64,000 nucleotides of DNA from Oscarella lobularis (lineage: Eukaryota; Porifera; Homoscleromorpha; Homosclerophorida; Oscarellidae), in NCBI RefSeq assembly GCF_947507565.1, contig NC_089185.1, positions 1,054,001-1,118,000 on the forward strand. Reading direction: 5' to 3'. A model generated the notes under the pieces. It made no database searches and was not told the DNA's origin. It saw only the letters and a list, made by a program, of their open reading frames with translations. The translations under genes and the position numbers were made by a program. Below are positions 55,696 to 64,000 of this stretch, in pieces; positions within the stretch are counted from its first letter, which is position 1; each line of letters starts with the position of its first letter.

Positions 55696-57474
55696 TCAGT
55701 TGGCTCTGCTTTGCCGAGAAATGCCTTCTGTAAATGCGTCACAGCCCCGAACTTTGAAGTCCGGCTCATCGTAGTAGATGTCGTTGTAGAGCTCTTCTAA
55801 TTTTGGTACGGGCGATTGCTTAGCGAATTCGACCGCTTCGGCGATTTCTGCCTTCAATTCGGCGTCAATGCTCTATTAGAAATCATAAATGTTTATCTAC
55901 ATAAAAAAGTCCTGGAGGCGTTCAAAAACCTTTAGTTCTTCCTCTGTGCCGAGATTGGCTTCGAGGATCTTATTTCTGCATGCCTGAATAGGATCTTTCA
56001 GCTTCCTGACGCTCTGTACTTCCTCTCTTCCACGATAACTAAAGAACAACAGTTAAAACTTCCTAATGTAGAGGCAGTGTGCTGCAGTCAAACCTTGTTC
56101 CAGGATCGCTCATACTGTGTCCAAAATAGCGGTACGTTTTCAGCTCCATAACGAGAGGTCCCTAGGAGCCATAGTTGATTGTGCTCCTTTCAAATTCCTG
56201 AAAATCCTCTTACCTTTCCTGCTCTCATATACTCTGCTGCCCATTTCGTTGCCTCGCGAACTGAAAGAACGTCCATTGCATTTACCTATGTCAATTGAGT
56301 CATCTGTGTCTGTGGGGACTAGGAAGAGAAATCCTTTCTTTTCTCTTACCCTGATTCCAGGCACATAGTCCCCGCGCGAGTAGAAGTCCGTCGATGCTGC
56401 CGCTCGCTCGACACTTGTTCCCATGCCGTAATCATTATTTTCACAGGCAAACAAGACGGGCAAATCCCACAGCTTGGCCATGTTGTACGCCTCAAAAACC
56501 TACGTATATTCATACGTACAGTAACAAAGGACAAAGAGCCCCTACTCCTCTATCTACCTGTCCCTGATTGGCTGCTCCGTCACCATACAACGCTATGCAT
56601 ACTTTATCCTCACCTCGATATTTGATAGCAAGAGCAATGCCAGCACCAAGTGGAACCTAAACAACTGGTATTACAGTTATTTGGAGAAAGTCTAAAATAA
56701 CTGACTTGTGCTCCGACAATCCCATTTCCGCCATAAAAATTTTTCTTATACATGTGCATTGAGCCACCCTTTCCCTGAGAGATTCCCGTCGCTCGGCCTA
56801 GTCGCACAATTTATGAATGAGTGAGCGAGCGAGCGATTGATTAGAGCACCTGTCAATTCAGCAAGAATATTCTTGATGGGAACGCCGCGGGTATACGTCC
56901 ACCCATGTGCCCTATAGGCCGTTATGATTTCGTCGTCAGGTCGAATCGCTGCTTCCATGCCAACAGCACAAGCTTCCTGGATGAAATATACGAGTCTATA
57001 TGTATGTATGTATGTATGTATATCCACTGTCGTTAGTGACGGGTAAATTGACAGTGAACAGAGAGATTTGCCTTTCCGCCTCTCCCACGTACCTGCCCAT
57101 TGTAGAGATGACAGAATCCCCGAATCGCCTTCTCGCGATACATGACCGACGCCGCGTCCTCCATTTTGCGAATCGTCTGCATTTGACGATAGTAGAACAT
57201 CATTTCGTCGCGCGTCGCGATCGTCGTCTTCGGCACGACGTCGTCGAGACGATGATACTCGAATGGCTAGTAAATGAATAAGAAAAGGCTCCGTCTTTCA
57301 CGCGCGACTTCGTTTTACCTGAAGATCGAATTCGGCTTTGTCCGCGACGCTCGAAAGCGGTCTCGAGACGACGGAGAGCAACGGTGCTCGCAGGATCTGT
57401 CTCGATCCCGTCGCGGAGATGCAGGAACGCACTCGATGACTGGCTCTGAGTCTAGAAACTCTGATGGCGAACAT
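55696..57474 (-). CDS. PDHA1: Pyruvate dehydrogenase E1 component subunit alpha, mitochondrial
   Basis: 407 residues in ten exons: 57319-57474, 57093-57266, 56850-56976, 56706-56797, 56558-56656, 56350-56499, 56214-56285, 56094-56161, 55930-56038, 55696-55872. The N-terminus is rich in Arg and Ser with few acidic residues ([16 protein letters not shown]), a typical mitochondrial presequence. [30 protein letters not shown] and the thiamine-diphosphate motif GDGAANQGQ (about residue 208) are present. It decarboxylates pyruvate with the beta subunit in the matrix. The regulatory loop reads [12 protein letters not shown]: the phosphorylation serine after GH is kept, but a histidine common in other animals (YHGHS) is Phe here. 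Confidence 0.95.
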
Positions 57475-57626
57475 CTTGGCTTATTGCTGAGACACAATCT
57501 GCCTGAATCTGGCTTTTACGCTTATGTCGAGTGCGAGTAGATATTACGTATGAGCGCATGCGTATGGTAAACAAAGATACATGTCATAGATACTAAAATA
57601 CATGTCGATACATCATAGATACTAAA

Positions 57627-59253
57627 TCAATTTTTTAGTTTCTCAGACTCTTCTTGTTCTGCTTTCTTTTTGCCTTTACTCACCGGAGGATCTTTCCAGC
57701 TGTATACAATGAGTCCCGCAACAATGAGACCCACAGACAGAAAGTAAATGGCGGAAAACTATTAAAAAACATTTCTGAATAAATGAGAAACCGAGAACTT
57801 CTGATTCACCTTGAAATCAAAAACAAATATTCCAATAATAATGCTAAAGAGATCAGCAGTAAGTAGAGACAAAACAAAGAGAAGAGCACTGCTCATTCTC
57901 ATCAGTATTGGAGTGCAAACGTAGAATAAGAAACCACTGGCAGTAAAGCCAAAAAGGAAGCCTCCTACACAAAACATCACGACGGAATATCAAATTATTT
58001 TCGTAATACTGTACCTATTTTAGCAGCATCGCGAGCCCAATCAATAAAAAGAAGTGAATCTCGTTCCAAAATGCACCTACACAAAGAAAGATTGCGATTG
58101 GCGTATCTTATAGGTAATCTGAAAGAGAACGTACGCTTGTGTTCCAGACACAAACGCTCCAAATATGCCAATCATAGCACGGAACTCCATTTCACCGTGC
58201 TTTTTGACCAAGTATTCTTGAGCTACGTTGCTGATTCCATACATAATAGCGCCACTAGCAGCCAAGCCATCTCCAAGAGCCGCGTTTAATTCTAAGCAAG
58301 AGAAAAAAAAGGGAGGTGCAAATAGGACCAATAGAGCTGGGGGAAAACCTAGGACAAACAGACGTGGGACGTCAAGGATTGAATGCAAAATACCTTGTGA
58401 GTTTGACTTGTTCTTGTGAACATCGGCTAGGATGAGTGACACAGTGCCCAACATTCCAAGGATAACACCGGCATAGTGCAGAATACGGTAGCGTACGCCC
58501 AAGAAAATGAGCGAGAGCACAACGACGCTCACGACAGCCAAACCATCGATCAACTACGAGAGCATGAAGTATGTCAGTATAGAGCGAAAACTCTCAGAAA
58601 CCACAGTCTATAAATGCCACCAACTAGCGATAATTTTTCTATCCAGTGCACCTCTTTTAGTGGTCAATAGTAGCTCCACTATTTCGAGGTTCTAACATCT
58701 ATTTGTCTACATACTACCTGGACGCTCGTTAGCGACGTGAAATGATATGACTTGATGACCAAGTAGTTCGCCTCGACGTCGACGATCGCCACGAAAAAGT
58801 AGACGATTCCACGCTTCCGCAGCACGTGAACGATTCCGTCCCTTTTCGTCGATTCCGAATCGTCGTCGTGTCGATAGGCGAGCGACGATCCAAAAACCAG
58901 GGCGACAAGAAGATAAACGAAGAAGGACTGGGTCGTCGGCGCGTAGAAGTCGAGTCGCTGCAGCGATTGACTCGTCGTGCCTATGGTCATGATGAGAAGG
59001 GAGAGAAATTGGCCCAGAGCGAGAACTTTCAGTACTCGTCTATCGTGCAGGGAAATCAGTTCGTTTTCTCGTCGCTTTTTCGTCTTTCTCACCTCCAATC
59101 CGTTCGGACTTTGCACGAGGCGCGATCGCAGTGAAGATCGCAGCGACCGTTCGATTTGTTCTCGTCCTCGTCAATTAGCCGTCTTTCTGAAGTCTCCTGA
59201 TTAAGGTCTCGTAGCTCGATAGCTGAAGTCGAACCAGCATTGACGATATCCAT
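57627..59253 (-). CDS. SLC35F1/F2-like solute carrier (drug/metabolite transporter fold)
   Basis: 382 residues in seven exons: 59093-59253, 58718-59039, 58394-58553, 58135-58291, 58015-58076, 57810-57964, 57627-57758. The hydrophilic N-terminus is followed by about ten membrane helices. Landmarks shared with SLC35F1/F2 are LALGQFLSLLI, VDVEANYLVIKSYHFTSLTSVQ, GDGLAASGAIMYGISNVAQEYLVKK and LLTADLFSIIIGIFVF. The first intron is in a stretch that also stays open if unspliced, so the N-terminus is less certain. The 102-bp intron at 58292-58393 is about twice the local norm. The C-terminus is lysine-rich (KGKKKAEQEE). Substrate unknown. Confidence 0.87.
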
Positions 59254-59303
59254 CTTCCGTTCGACACCAGTCTAACGCGAGCGATCGAGAAAGTATTCAA
59301 TCA

Positions 59304-59321
59304 ATATATATATATATATAT
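59304..59321. repeat. AT dinucleotide repeat upstream of the SLC35F-like gene
   Basis: Nine AT units lie about 50 bp upstream of the SLC35F-like start codon (59253). The tract could serve as a TATA-like element on the minus strand or simply be a microsatellite. Confidence 0.6.
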
Positions 59322-59475
59322 CCCCTCCCCTGTGAATTACGTGCGTATGAAAAAAAGAAAAGACTCGACAGAACTCTACTCTCCCTTTACTTGACGTAAG
59401 AGCAACTTACACTACAAACAACTAGACCCAACGAAATCAAATAATAGAGAACTGAATGCAAAAATTCGCAATGGA

Positions 59476-60165
59476 TCATTTACAACAACCGCCATCCTTG
59501 CCACCGCCGCCGGCGCCGGCAGCCCCAGCCAAACCACCCTCAGCTCCAACACCTGCAGAAGAACCAATAGGCACAGTAGCAATTCTCCTCGCAGAAGCCC
59601 TTTTGACGCCATCCCACCCATCCTTGACACGAATTTCACCGGATTTCAACTGCCTATGTATCTCCCGCGTGACCATAAAGAAAGCCTCCTCGACGTTCGC
59701 CGCCTCCTTGGCCGACGTCTCGATAAAAGGCAAGCGAAGACGCTCGGCGAGCGCCTGACCCTCGTCTGTCGTGACGCGTCGTTCGCGCGTCCGATCGGTC
59801 TTGTGACCGACGAGCACGAAGACGATTCGATTCGGTTCGGCGCAGCGCGTCGCTTCGTCGAGCCAGTCCTTTACCTCTTCGAACGACTTGCGATTCGTGA
59901 CGTCGTAGACGAGTAGGCCGCCGGCGGCGTTGCGATAATAGGATCGCGTGATTGCGCGAAATCGCTCCTGGCCCGCCGTGTCCCAGAGCTGGAGTTTGAT
60001 GCACGCGTCGTCGACGTTTACGACGCGCGCGTAGAAGTCGACGCCGACTGTCGGTTCGCAGTTTTCGAGGAATCGGTTTTCGGTGAAGGAGCGAAGGAGT
60101 GACGATTTTCCTACGGTCGTCGGACCGACGAGAATCAAGCGGAATTGGTATTCAAAATCGTTCAT
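59476..60165 (-). CDS. Rab39-like small GTPase, single coding exon
   Basis: 229 residues without introns. P-loop GPTTVGKSS, switch I with PTVGVDF, WDTAGQERF, and G5 ETSAKEA. The G4 motif is GHKTD instead of NKxD, which Rab39 proteins share (GHKCD). YQFRLILVG, VKDWLDEA and KDGWDGVK also point to Rab39. The C-terminus has a glycine-rich linker and ends GGCCK, a double-cysteine prenylation site. It acts in vesicle traffic between late endosome/lysosome and Golgi in vertebrates; here that is inference. Lack of introns contrasts with neighbouring genes and may reflect retroposition. Confidence 0.9.
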   Translation of the reverse strand: MNDFEYQFRLILVGPTTVGKSSLLRSFTENRFLENCEPTVGVDFYARVVNVDDACIKLQLWDTAGQERFRAITRSYYRNAAGGLLVYDVTNRKSFEEVKDWLDEATRCAEPNRIVFVLVGHKTDRTRERRVTTDEGQALAERLRLPFIETSAKEAANVEEAFFMVTREIHRQLKSGEIRVKDGWDGVKRASARRIATVPIGSSAGVGAEGGLAGAAGAGGGGKDGGCCK

Positions 60166-60327
60166 GACGCCGAGAGAGAGAGAGCTCTGCTTCTTCTATT
60201 TTCTACGCATGATGGTCTATTCTTCCTCGTGGTAACAGACTGTCTGCGCAAACGCAGTGAGTAACGCTATCTCTGGTGCCGTCGTCCCGGGACTTCACGC
60301 CAGAGCAAACACGTGATTCCGGTTCAA

Positions 60328-61098
60328 ATGGCTGAAGCGAATCCAGCCGAAATTTTGGCTGCCGTAAAGGCTGGGATAAATCGAGACGGTGCAAATAACC
60401 CTAAAGGAGATCTGTCAACGAGAAAAATAGTCGTCAGCGGCGTAGGCGAAGTAGAATTGGTGCCCGATCGCGTTCACGCGACGATCGACGTGACGAGCGT
60501 CAAAAACAGCGTCGAAGAGGCGCGCGAGAGCGTGCAGCGTCGCGCCGGCTACATTCGACAGGTTCTCCGAAACAACGGACTTCGCGACGCAAATCACGAA
60601 GCGTCGACGACGATCCAGCGCAATGGGACGCCGGAAAATACGTTCACGGTCCGAACCGAATTCGCACTCACGTTCGCCGATCCCGTCGCGTGCGAACGCG
60701 TCCTAAATACTCTTACGGAGAAACTGGAGACGAATGTAACTCTGTCAAAACCGAAATTCTCCCAATCGAAGCGAAGACTCGATGAAGCGAGGTGAGACCA
60801 CGCCTTTTCAATTTCCGTCATAAGGTTTTTGCTCAGACGGCAGGTTTTTCTATTGGCCATTAGAAATGCTCGAGATAAGGCAGCACTCGTAGCTAAGACA
60901 GTCAGAGATGATGTCGGTCGTGTCGTGCTCGTCGAGGAGGAATATAATGAGTGTTCTGGACCGGAGGAAGGTGAGCTGGTGGATCGCGCTGATGAATTGG
61001 TCAGCATGCGGCAGCGAATGAGAATGGCCACGCTTGTATTTCGAGCTAAAGTGAACGCTACGTTCGAACTAAAAAACAGGAAAAATCAGCGAACGTGA
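60328..61098 (+). CDS. SIMPL-domain protein, IRAK1BP1-like
   Basis: 241 residues in two exons, 60328-60791 and 60837-61098. The ATG at 60328 has a good context (TTCAAATGG). The SIMPL/DUF541 domain covers most of the chain: IVVSGVGEVELVPDRVHATIDVTSVKNS is the first strand pair, followed by helices with RRAGYIRQVLRNNGL, and the second half begins RRQVFLLAIRNARDKAALVA. This order matches IRAK1BP1, a NF-kappaB pathway modifier in vertebrates; bacteria have related periplasmic proteins. There is no signal peptide, so it is cytosolic. It stands head to head with the Rab39-like gene, with 162 bp between start codons. Confidence 0.84.
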
Positions 61099-61156
61099 TT
61101 GAATGCTTTTATAAATACATCACGTAACAATACAGTCTTGTCTTTTTCTTCTTCAT

Positions 61157-62324
61157 TCACGTTGGCACTGAAAAGAAGGCTAGTTCAATGGAATGAAAAC
61201 TCACTGGGGGAGGTATTGGTGATTTTTCAAAAAGCACAGCTGCTGTTGTATCATTGACTTGTATAACTGATGAATAGGCAGATGGTCCTTCATATATTTG
61301 GACGAGGGGAGTCCACGTTTGACCGTCGTCAGGTGACAATTGGATGGTCAAATTTTGACGTCCATTTGGTTCTGGCTTGATATTCGTATTAGGGTGAGAA
61401 GCCAGAAGCATGGTACGTTCAACGTTGGTGAATGACGTGATGGACATTTCACAATCAGCGTTCACAAACGGATCGGCGGTTACAAAAGGAAACCAATTCA
61501 CTCCTCCATCAAACGATTTGAAAAATTTTGGCTGATACGAATAAGCGATTCTTGAATACATAATCAAATTCCCGTCGCTCGTCTCAGCAATTCCGTTTTC
61601 ATTGCAATTATCTAAAAGCAAAAAATCAACTTTCCAAAAGCACCGCCATTCTCTAATTATTATTATTAATTAAACCTATCGAATTTCCCTTATTCCACGT
61701 AGATCCCCCATCGTCAGAGAAAAGCATTCCCGTTCCGTAATAGTACTGCGGCATAATGACTCGTCCATGCCACGCCGTCCCCACGGCGCGTCTCATGACC
61801 CATCCCCCGGCCGGACCGCCGAGACCGCGGCCCAACACGAGCTCGCTCCCGAACGTCTCGCCGTTATCGATCGATCGTACGAGCACGTTCACGCACTCGT
61901 CGTATCCCGTCGCCACCTTGCAGCGCGAATACTGCAGATGAACGGTGCCCGACGTCGGATCGACGGCTGCGTTTTCATTCGAATAAAAGTAGGTCGCGTT
62001 CGCGCGTGCCAATCGCGCGACATCCGTCCACGATCGTCCGTCGTCGTAGCTCCGCTTCAGCACGATATCCTTGTCGTAACAGTGGTGGTCGGCGACGGAT
62101 GCTTGCGCGCCCCAGCAGGTCGTGACGTTGCCGACTGGGGGACGATCGGTCGGCGCTCGGCCTTCGGCGAAAGCCAAGATCGCTCCGTTGCGTGCGATCA
62201 CTAGGCAGGGAACTCGAAACGTTCTATAGCCTTCACTCTCGAAGGAAAACACTTTGTGGTGGTGTTCTGTCGCCTGGGTGAAGGCGAATATCGGTAGAAG
62301 TAGCAGGAGACGGATGCCAGTCAT
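61157..62324 (-). CDS. Secreted exo-alpha-sialidase (GH33), tandem copy 1
   Basis: 367 residues in two exons, 61676-62324 and 61157-61611. A signal peptide is present (MTGIRLLLLLPIFAFTQA). Sialidase landmarks: YRTFRVP (the arginine of the FRIP motif, with V for I), LAFAEGR, the catalytic-site YDKDIVLKRS, and Asp-boxes SYDDGRSW, SDDGGSTW, SFDGGVNW and SPDDGQTW. NENAAVDPTSG follows the usual N-P-x-x-V-D pattern, and YEGPSAYSS has the candidate nucleophile tyrosine near the C-terminus. It should cleave terminal sialic acid outside the cell or in lysosomes. The downstream-on-plus neighbour is a clear paralogue. Confidence 0.92.
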
Positions 62325-62375
62325 GTTCCATACGGTTCATACGGATAAAAATTATCACGTGATTGTACGTACAAT

Positions 62376-63476
62376 TTAGAACAGTCGGGGTAAAGATATA
62401 AAAGCAATGTATAACGATTCAAAATCAATGGGAGTGGGTGGTTCAGAACGTTCATAGAGACATGCAGCTATTGTTTCATTGACCTGTATGATGCTTGAAT
62501 ATGCCGACGGTCCTTCGTACACTTGCGCCAGAACATTCCACGTGCTTCCCATATCGTCTGAATAGTGCACGGTCATATTTTGTCGACCCAGCGGCTGCGG
62601 TTCAACATTGCTATTGGGATGCGAGAGCAAAAGATAAACGGTCTTTTTTGTTTCGAATGAAGTCACCGACATCTGGCAATTGGCATTGATAAGTGACGGT
62701 GAAATGATTGGCTCATACCAGTTCATACCACCATCATCTGAACGGTAGATTCCTGCATCATACTGCCCCCTTCGCATGCACATCACAAGACTCCCATTTG
62801 ACGTTTCGGCAATCTGGTTCTCTCCGTGCCACATCAGATTTGGCCCACTCCTCCACTCACGTCCAGCATCATCTGAGTAGAGAATTCCTGTACCATGTTT
62901 CCCAAATATCACTCGACCCTGCCACGAAGTACTACTTCCGTGACGAACAACCCACCCACCTCCAGGACCACCAATGCCGTGGTTCAAATTTGGATACATA
63001 TGTAATTCACCAAATGATTCCCCATTATCAATAGATTCTGATATGACGTCAATGCAATCACCATAAATTTTAGCTACGCGACAACGAGCGTAGAGCAAGT
63101 GAATGCGACCCGTTCGCGGATCAACGGCTGCATTTGGGTTCGAATAGAAAAAAGTCTCGTTCGCGTGCGTTAGCACGACGGATGTCGTCCAACTCGCACC
63201 GCCGTCGTAGCTCCGTTTATACACGATGTCCTTGTCTACGCACATTCCATCGTGCCCCGATGCAAGTGCACCGTAACAGACCGACGCGTTGCCGACGGGA
63301 GGTCGATTAGTCGCCACTCGGCCTTCGGCGAAGGCGAGGAGAGTGCCATTCGCCGATTGGACGATGCCGGGAATCCGAAACGTCTTGTAACCTTCGCTGA
63401 GCTGGGAAAAGACTTTGTATTGAAGAAGAGCTACGGACGAGTGGAAGAAGAGCAAGAACAGAATCAAACGAGCCAT
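62376..63476 (-). CDS. Secreted exo-alpha-sialidase (GH33), tandem copy 2
   Basis: 366 residues in one exon. Signal peptide MARLILFLLFFHSSVA. It has the canonical YKTFRIP, LAFAEGR, VDKDIVYKRS, Asp-boxes SYDGGASW, SDDAGREW, SDDGGMNW and SDDMGSTW, NPNAAVDPRTG and YEGPSAYSS. It shares order and most motifs with copy 1, and only 51 bp separate them, so they arose by tandem duplication. The intron of copy 1 is absent here, so one copy gained or lost it after duplication. N-glycosylation sites (NAS, NET, NMT) fit a secreted route. Confidence 0.93.
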   Translation of the reverse strand: MARLILFLLFFHSSVALLQYKVFSQLSEGYKTFRIPGIVQSANGTLLAFAEGRVATNRPPVGNASVCYGALASGHDGMCVDKDIVYKRSYDGGASWTTSVVLTHANETFFYSNPNAAVDPRTGRIHLLYARCRVAKIYGDCIDVISESIDNGESFGELHMYPNLNHGIGGPGGGWVVRHGSSTSWQGRVIFGKHGTGILYSDDAGREWRSGPNLMWHGENQIAETSNGSLVMCMRRGQYDAGIYRSDDGGMNWYEPIISPSLINANCQMSVTSFETKKTVYLLLSHPNSNVEPQPLGRQNMTVHYSDDMGSTWNVLAQVYEGPSAYSSIIQVNETIAACLYERSEPPTPIDFESLYIAFISLPRLF

Positions 63477-63575
63477 GGATGTTTATGTTTACGTACAGCG
63501 CATGCCTCGCTATAGGCGATATAGCACGTGGTGTCGTGGTCTCAAGTCGCGTTCTGACTCTTCCTAGAGCTTTCA
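63477..63575. promoter_or_regulatory. 99-bp divergent start-codon spacer (sialidase 2 / JAGN1)
   Basis: The spacer separates the start codons of sialidase copy 2 and Jagunal on opposite strands. It contains GCGCATGC near 63498 and no TATA box. It is the likely shared promoter. Confidence 0.45.
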
Positions 63576-64000
63576 ATGTCATCTCGCGAAGGCCCGCGAG
63601 CTGCCGGCACGGACGGCTCCGATTTCAGTCATCGCCAACGAGTGGCGTCGCATTATTCCCGCATCGTCGAAGCGAAATGGCGCATGCGACTCGTACTGAT
63701 CATCCACGTCGTTCTCGGCGCGTGCGTCGGACTCCAAGCGATCGTCTCGTCGCGAGGACTCCAACTCATTCCCATATGGGAGTGGACGTGGCTCGTCGGC
63801 TGCCTCTCGTGTCTCGTCGGCTTCGCCGCGCTCAAACGAAACAACGTCAAAATGCTCAAAGTGTTCATGGCGTTACTGCTCGCGCTCGGCGTGGCGCCCG
63901 TCGCCGTGGGACTCTCGCTTCTCGCCGTGCATAGACCGATAGCGATGGCTGATTTGTACATGTTGATGGTCGCTATTGCGGCCGGTTTCACGCACGTTCT
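63576..64000 (+). CDS. JAGN1: Jagunal homologue, ER membrane protein (C-terminus beyond window)
   Basis: 141 residues are visible and the frame is open to the right edge. The start MSSREGPRAAGTDGSDF is almost identical to the Jagunal N-terminus, followed by HRQRVASHY. Three to four hydrophobic helices follow (LVLIIHVVLGACVGLQAIV; WLVGCLSCLVGFAAL; VFMALLLALGVAPVAVGLSLLAV), and the typical RNN after helix 2 is present (LKRNNVKML). Jagunal organises the ER and early secretory pathway. No intron is seen in the visible part. The stop codon and the lysine-rich retrieval tail should lie just past 64000. Confidence 0.93.
   Translation, partial: MSSREGPRAAGTDGSDFSHRQRVASHYSRIVEAKWRMRLVLIIHVVLGACVGLQAIVSSRGLQLIPIWEWTWLVGCLSCLVGFAALKRNNVKMLKVFMALLLALGVAPVAVGLSLLAVHRPIAMADLYMLMVAIAAGFTHV

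Noticed and set aside
57000-57020. TATG/TGTA tetranucleotide run as a possible functional element
   Set aside because: Short microsatellite inside a PDHA intron between well-defined splice sites; no further signal.
1-64000. tRNA, rRNA or small nucleolar RNA genes
   Set aside because: I saw no cloverleaf with A- and B-box consensus and no rRNA segment. Introns of RPL24 are too short for a typical snoRNA with C/D boxes that I could recognise. A tRNAscan or Rfam search could still find something.

Overview
The window is nuclear DNA of an early-branching animal with a very compact genome. Protein-coding genes lie almost end to end, nearly all introns are about 45-60 bp, and divergent start codons can be only about 40-160 bp apart. 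The left half is one giant cadherin gene of the coherin type (cadherin repeats plus cohesin domains), a family known from choanoflagellates and homoscleromorph sponges. With clear one-to-one orthologues of animal genes (MYO6, PDHA, RPL24, RABL3, RAB39, JAGN1, CCDC28, MTF-1-like, adhesion GPCR) this points to a sponge, most likely a homoscleromorph such as Oscarella. The species call is inference.

Layout. 1-35282 (minus): coherin-type giant cadherin, 15 exons in the window, at least 11,444 residues, C-terminus running off the left edge. One exon (3040-32848) is 29.8 kb. I count about 57 cadherin repeats, interrupted by four copies of a module that resembles the TMEM132 ectodomain. Three of these copies end in cohesin, a polybasic furin-like linker, dockerin and a further unnamed domain. 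35843-36997 (minus): MTF-1-like four-finger transcription factor. 37150-38480: degenerate retroelement fragment. 38766-45690 (minus): myosin VI in 32 coding exons, with a second copy of the same repeat in its only large intron. 45928-49967 (minus): adhesion GPCR. 50184-51567 (minus) and 51609-52774 (plus): METTL25B-like methyltransferase and RABL3, head to head. 52977-54831 (minus): CCDC28-like gene whose large intron holds a tandem duplication with perfect-stem hairpins and inverted ends. 54905-55521 (plus): ribosomal protein eL24. 55696-57474 (minus): pyruvate dehydrogenase E1 alpha. 57627-59253 (minus): SLC35F-like transporter. 59476-60165 (minus): Rab39-like GTPase. 60328-61098 (plus): SIMPL-domain (IRAK1BP1-like) protein. 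61157-62324 and 62376-63476 (minus): tandem secreted sialidases. 63576 to the right edge (plus): Jagunal.

Exon structures were worked out by hand from reading frame, GT/GC-AG borders and family similarity. For each complete gene the exon lengths sum to an intact reading frame. The main biological interest is the coherin. It carries both partners of a cohesin-dockerin pair several times in one chain, with furin-type sites between them, so the receptor could be cut and still held together, or could assemble with its neighbours. No tRNA, rRNA, CRISPR or prokaryotic feature was recognised.
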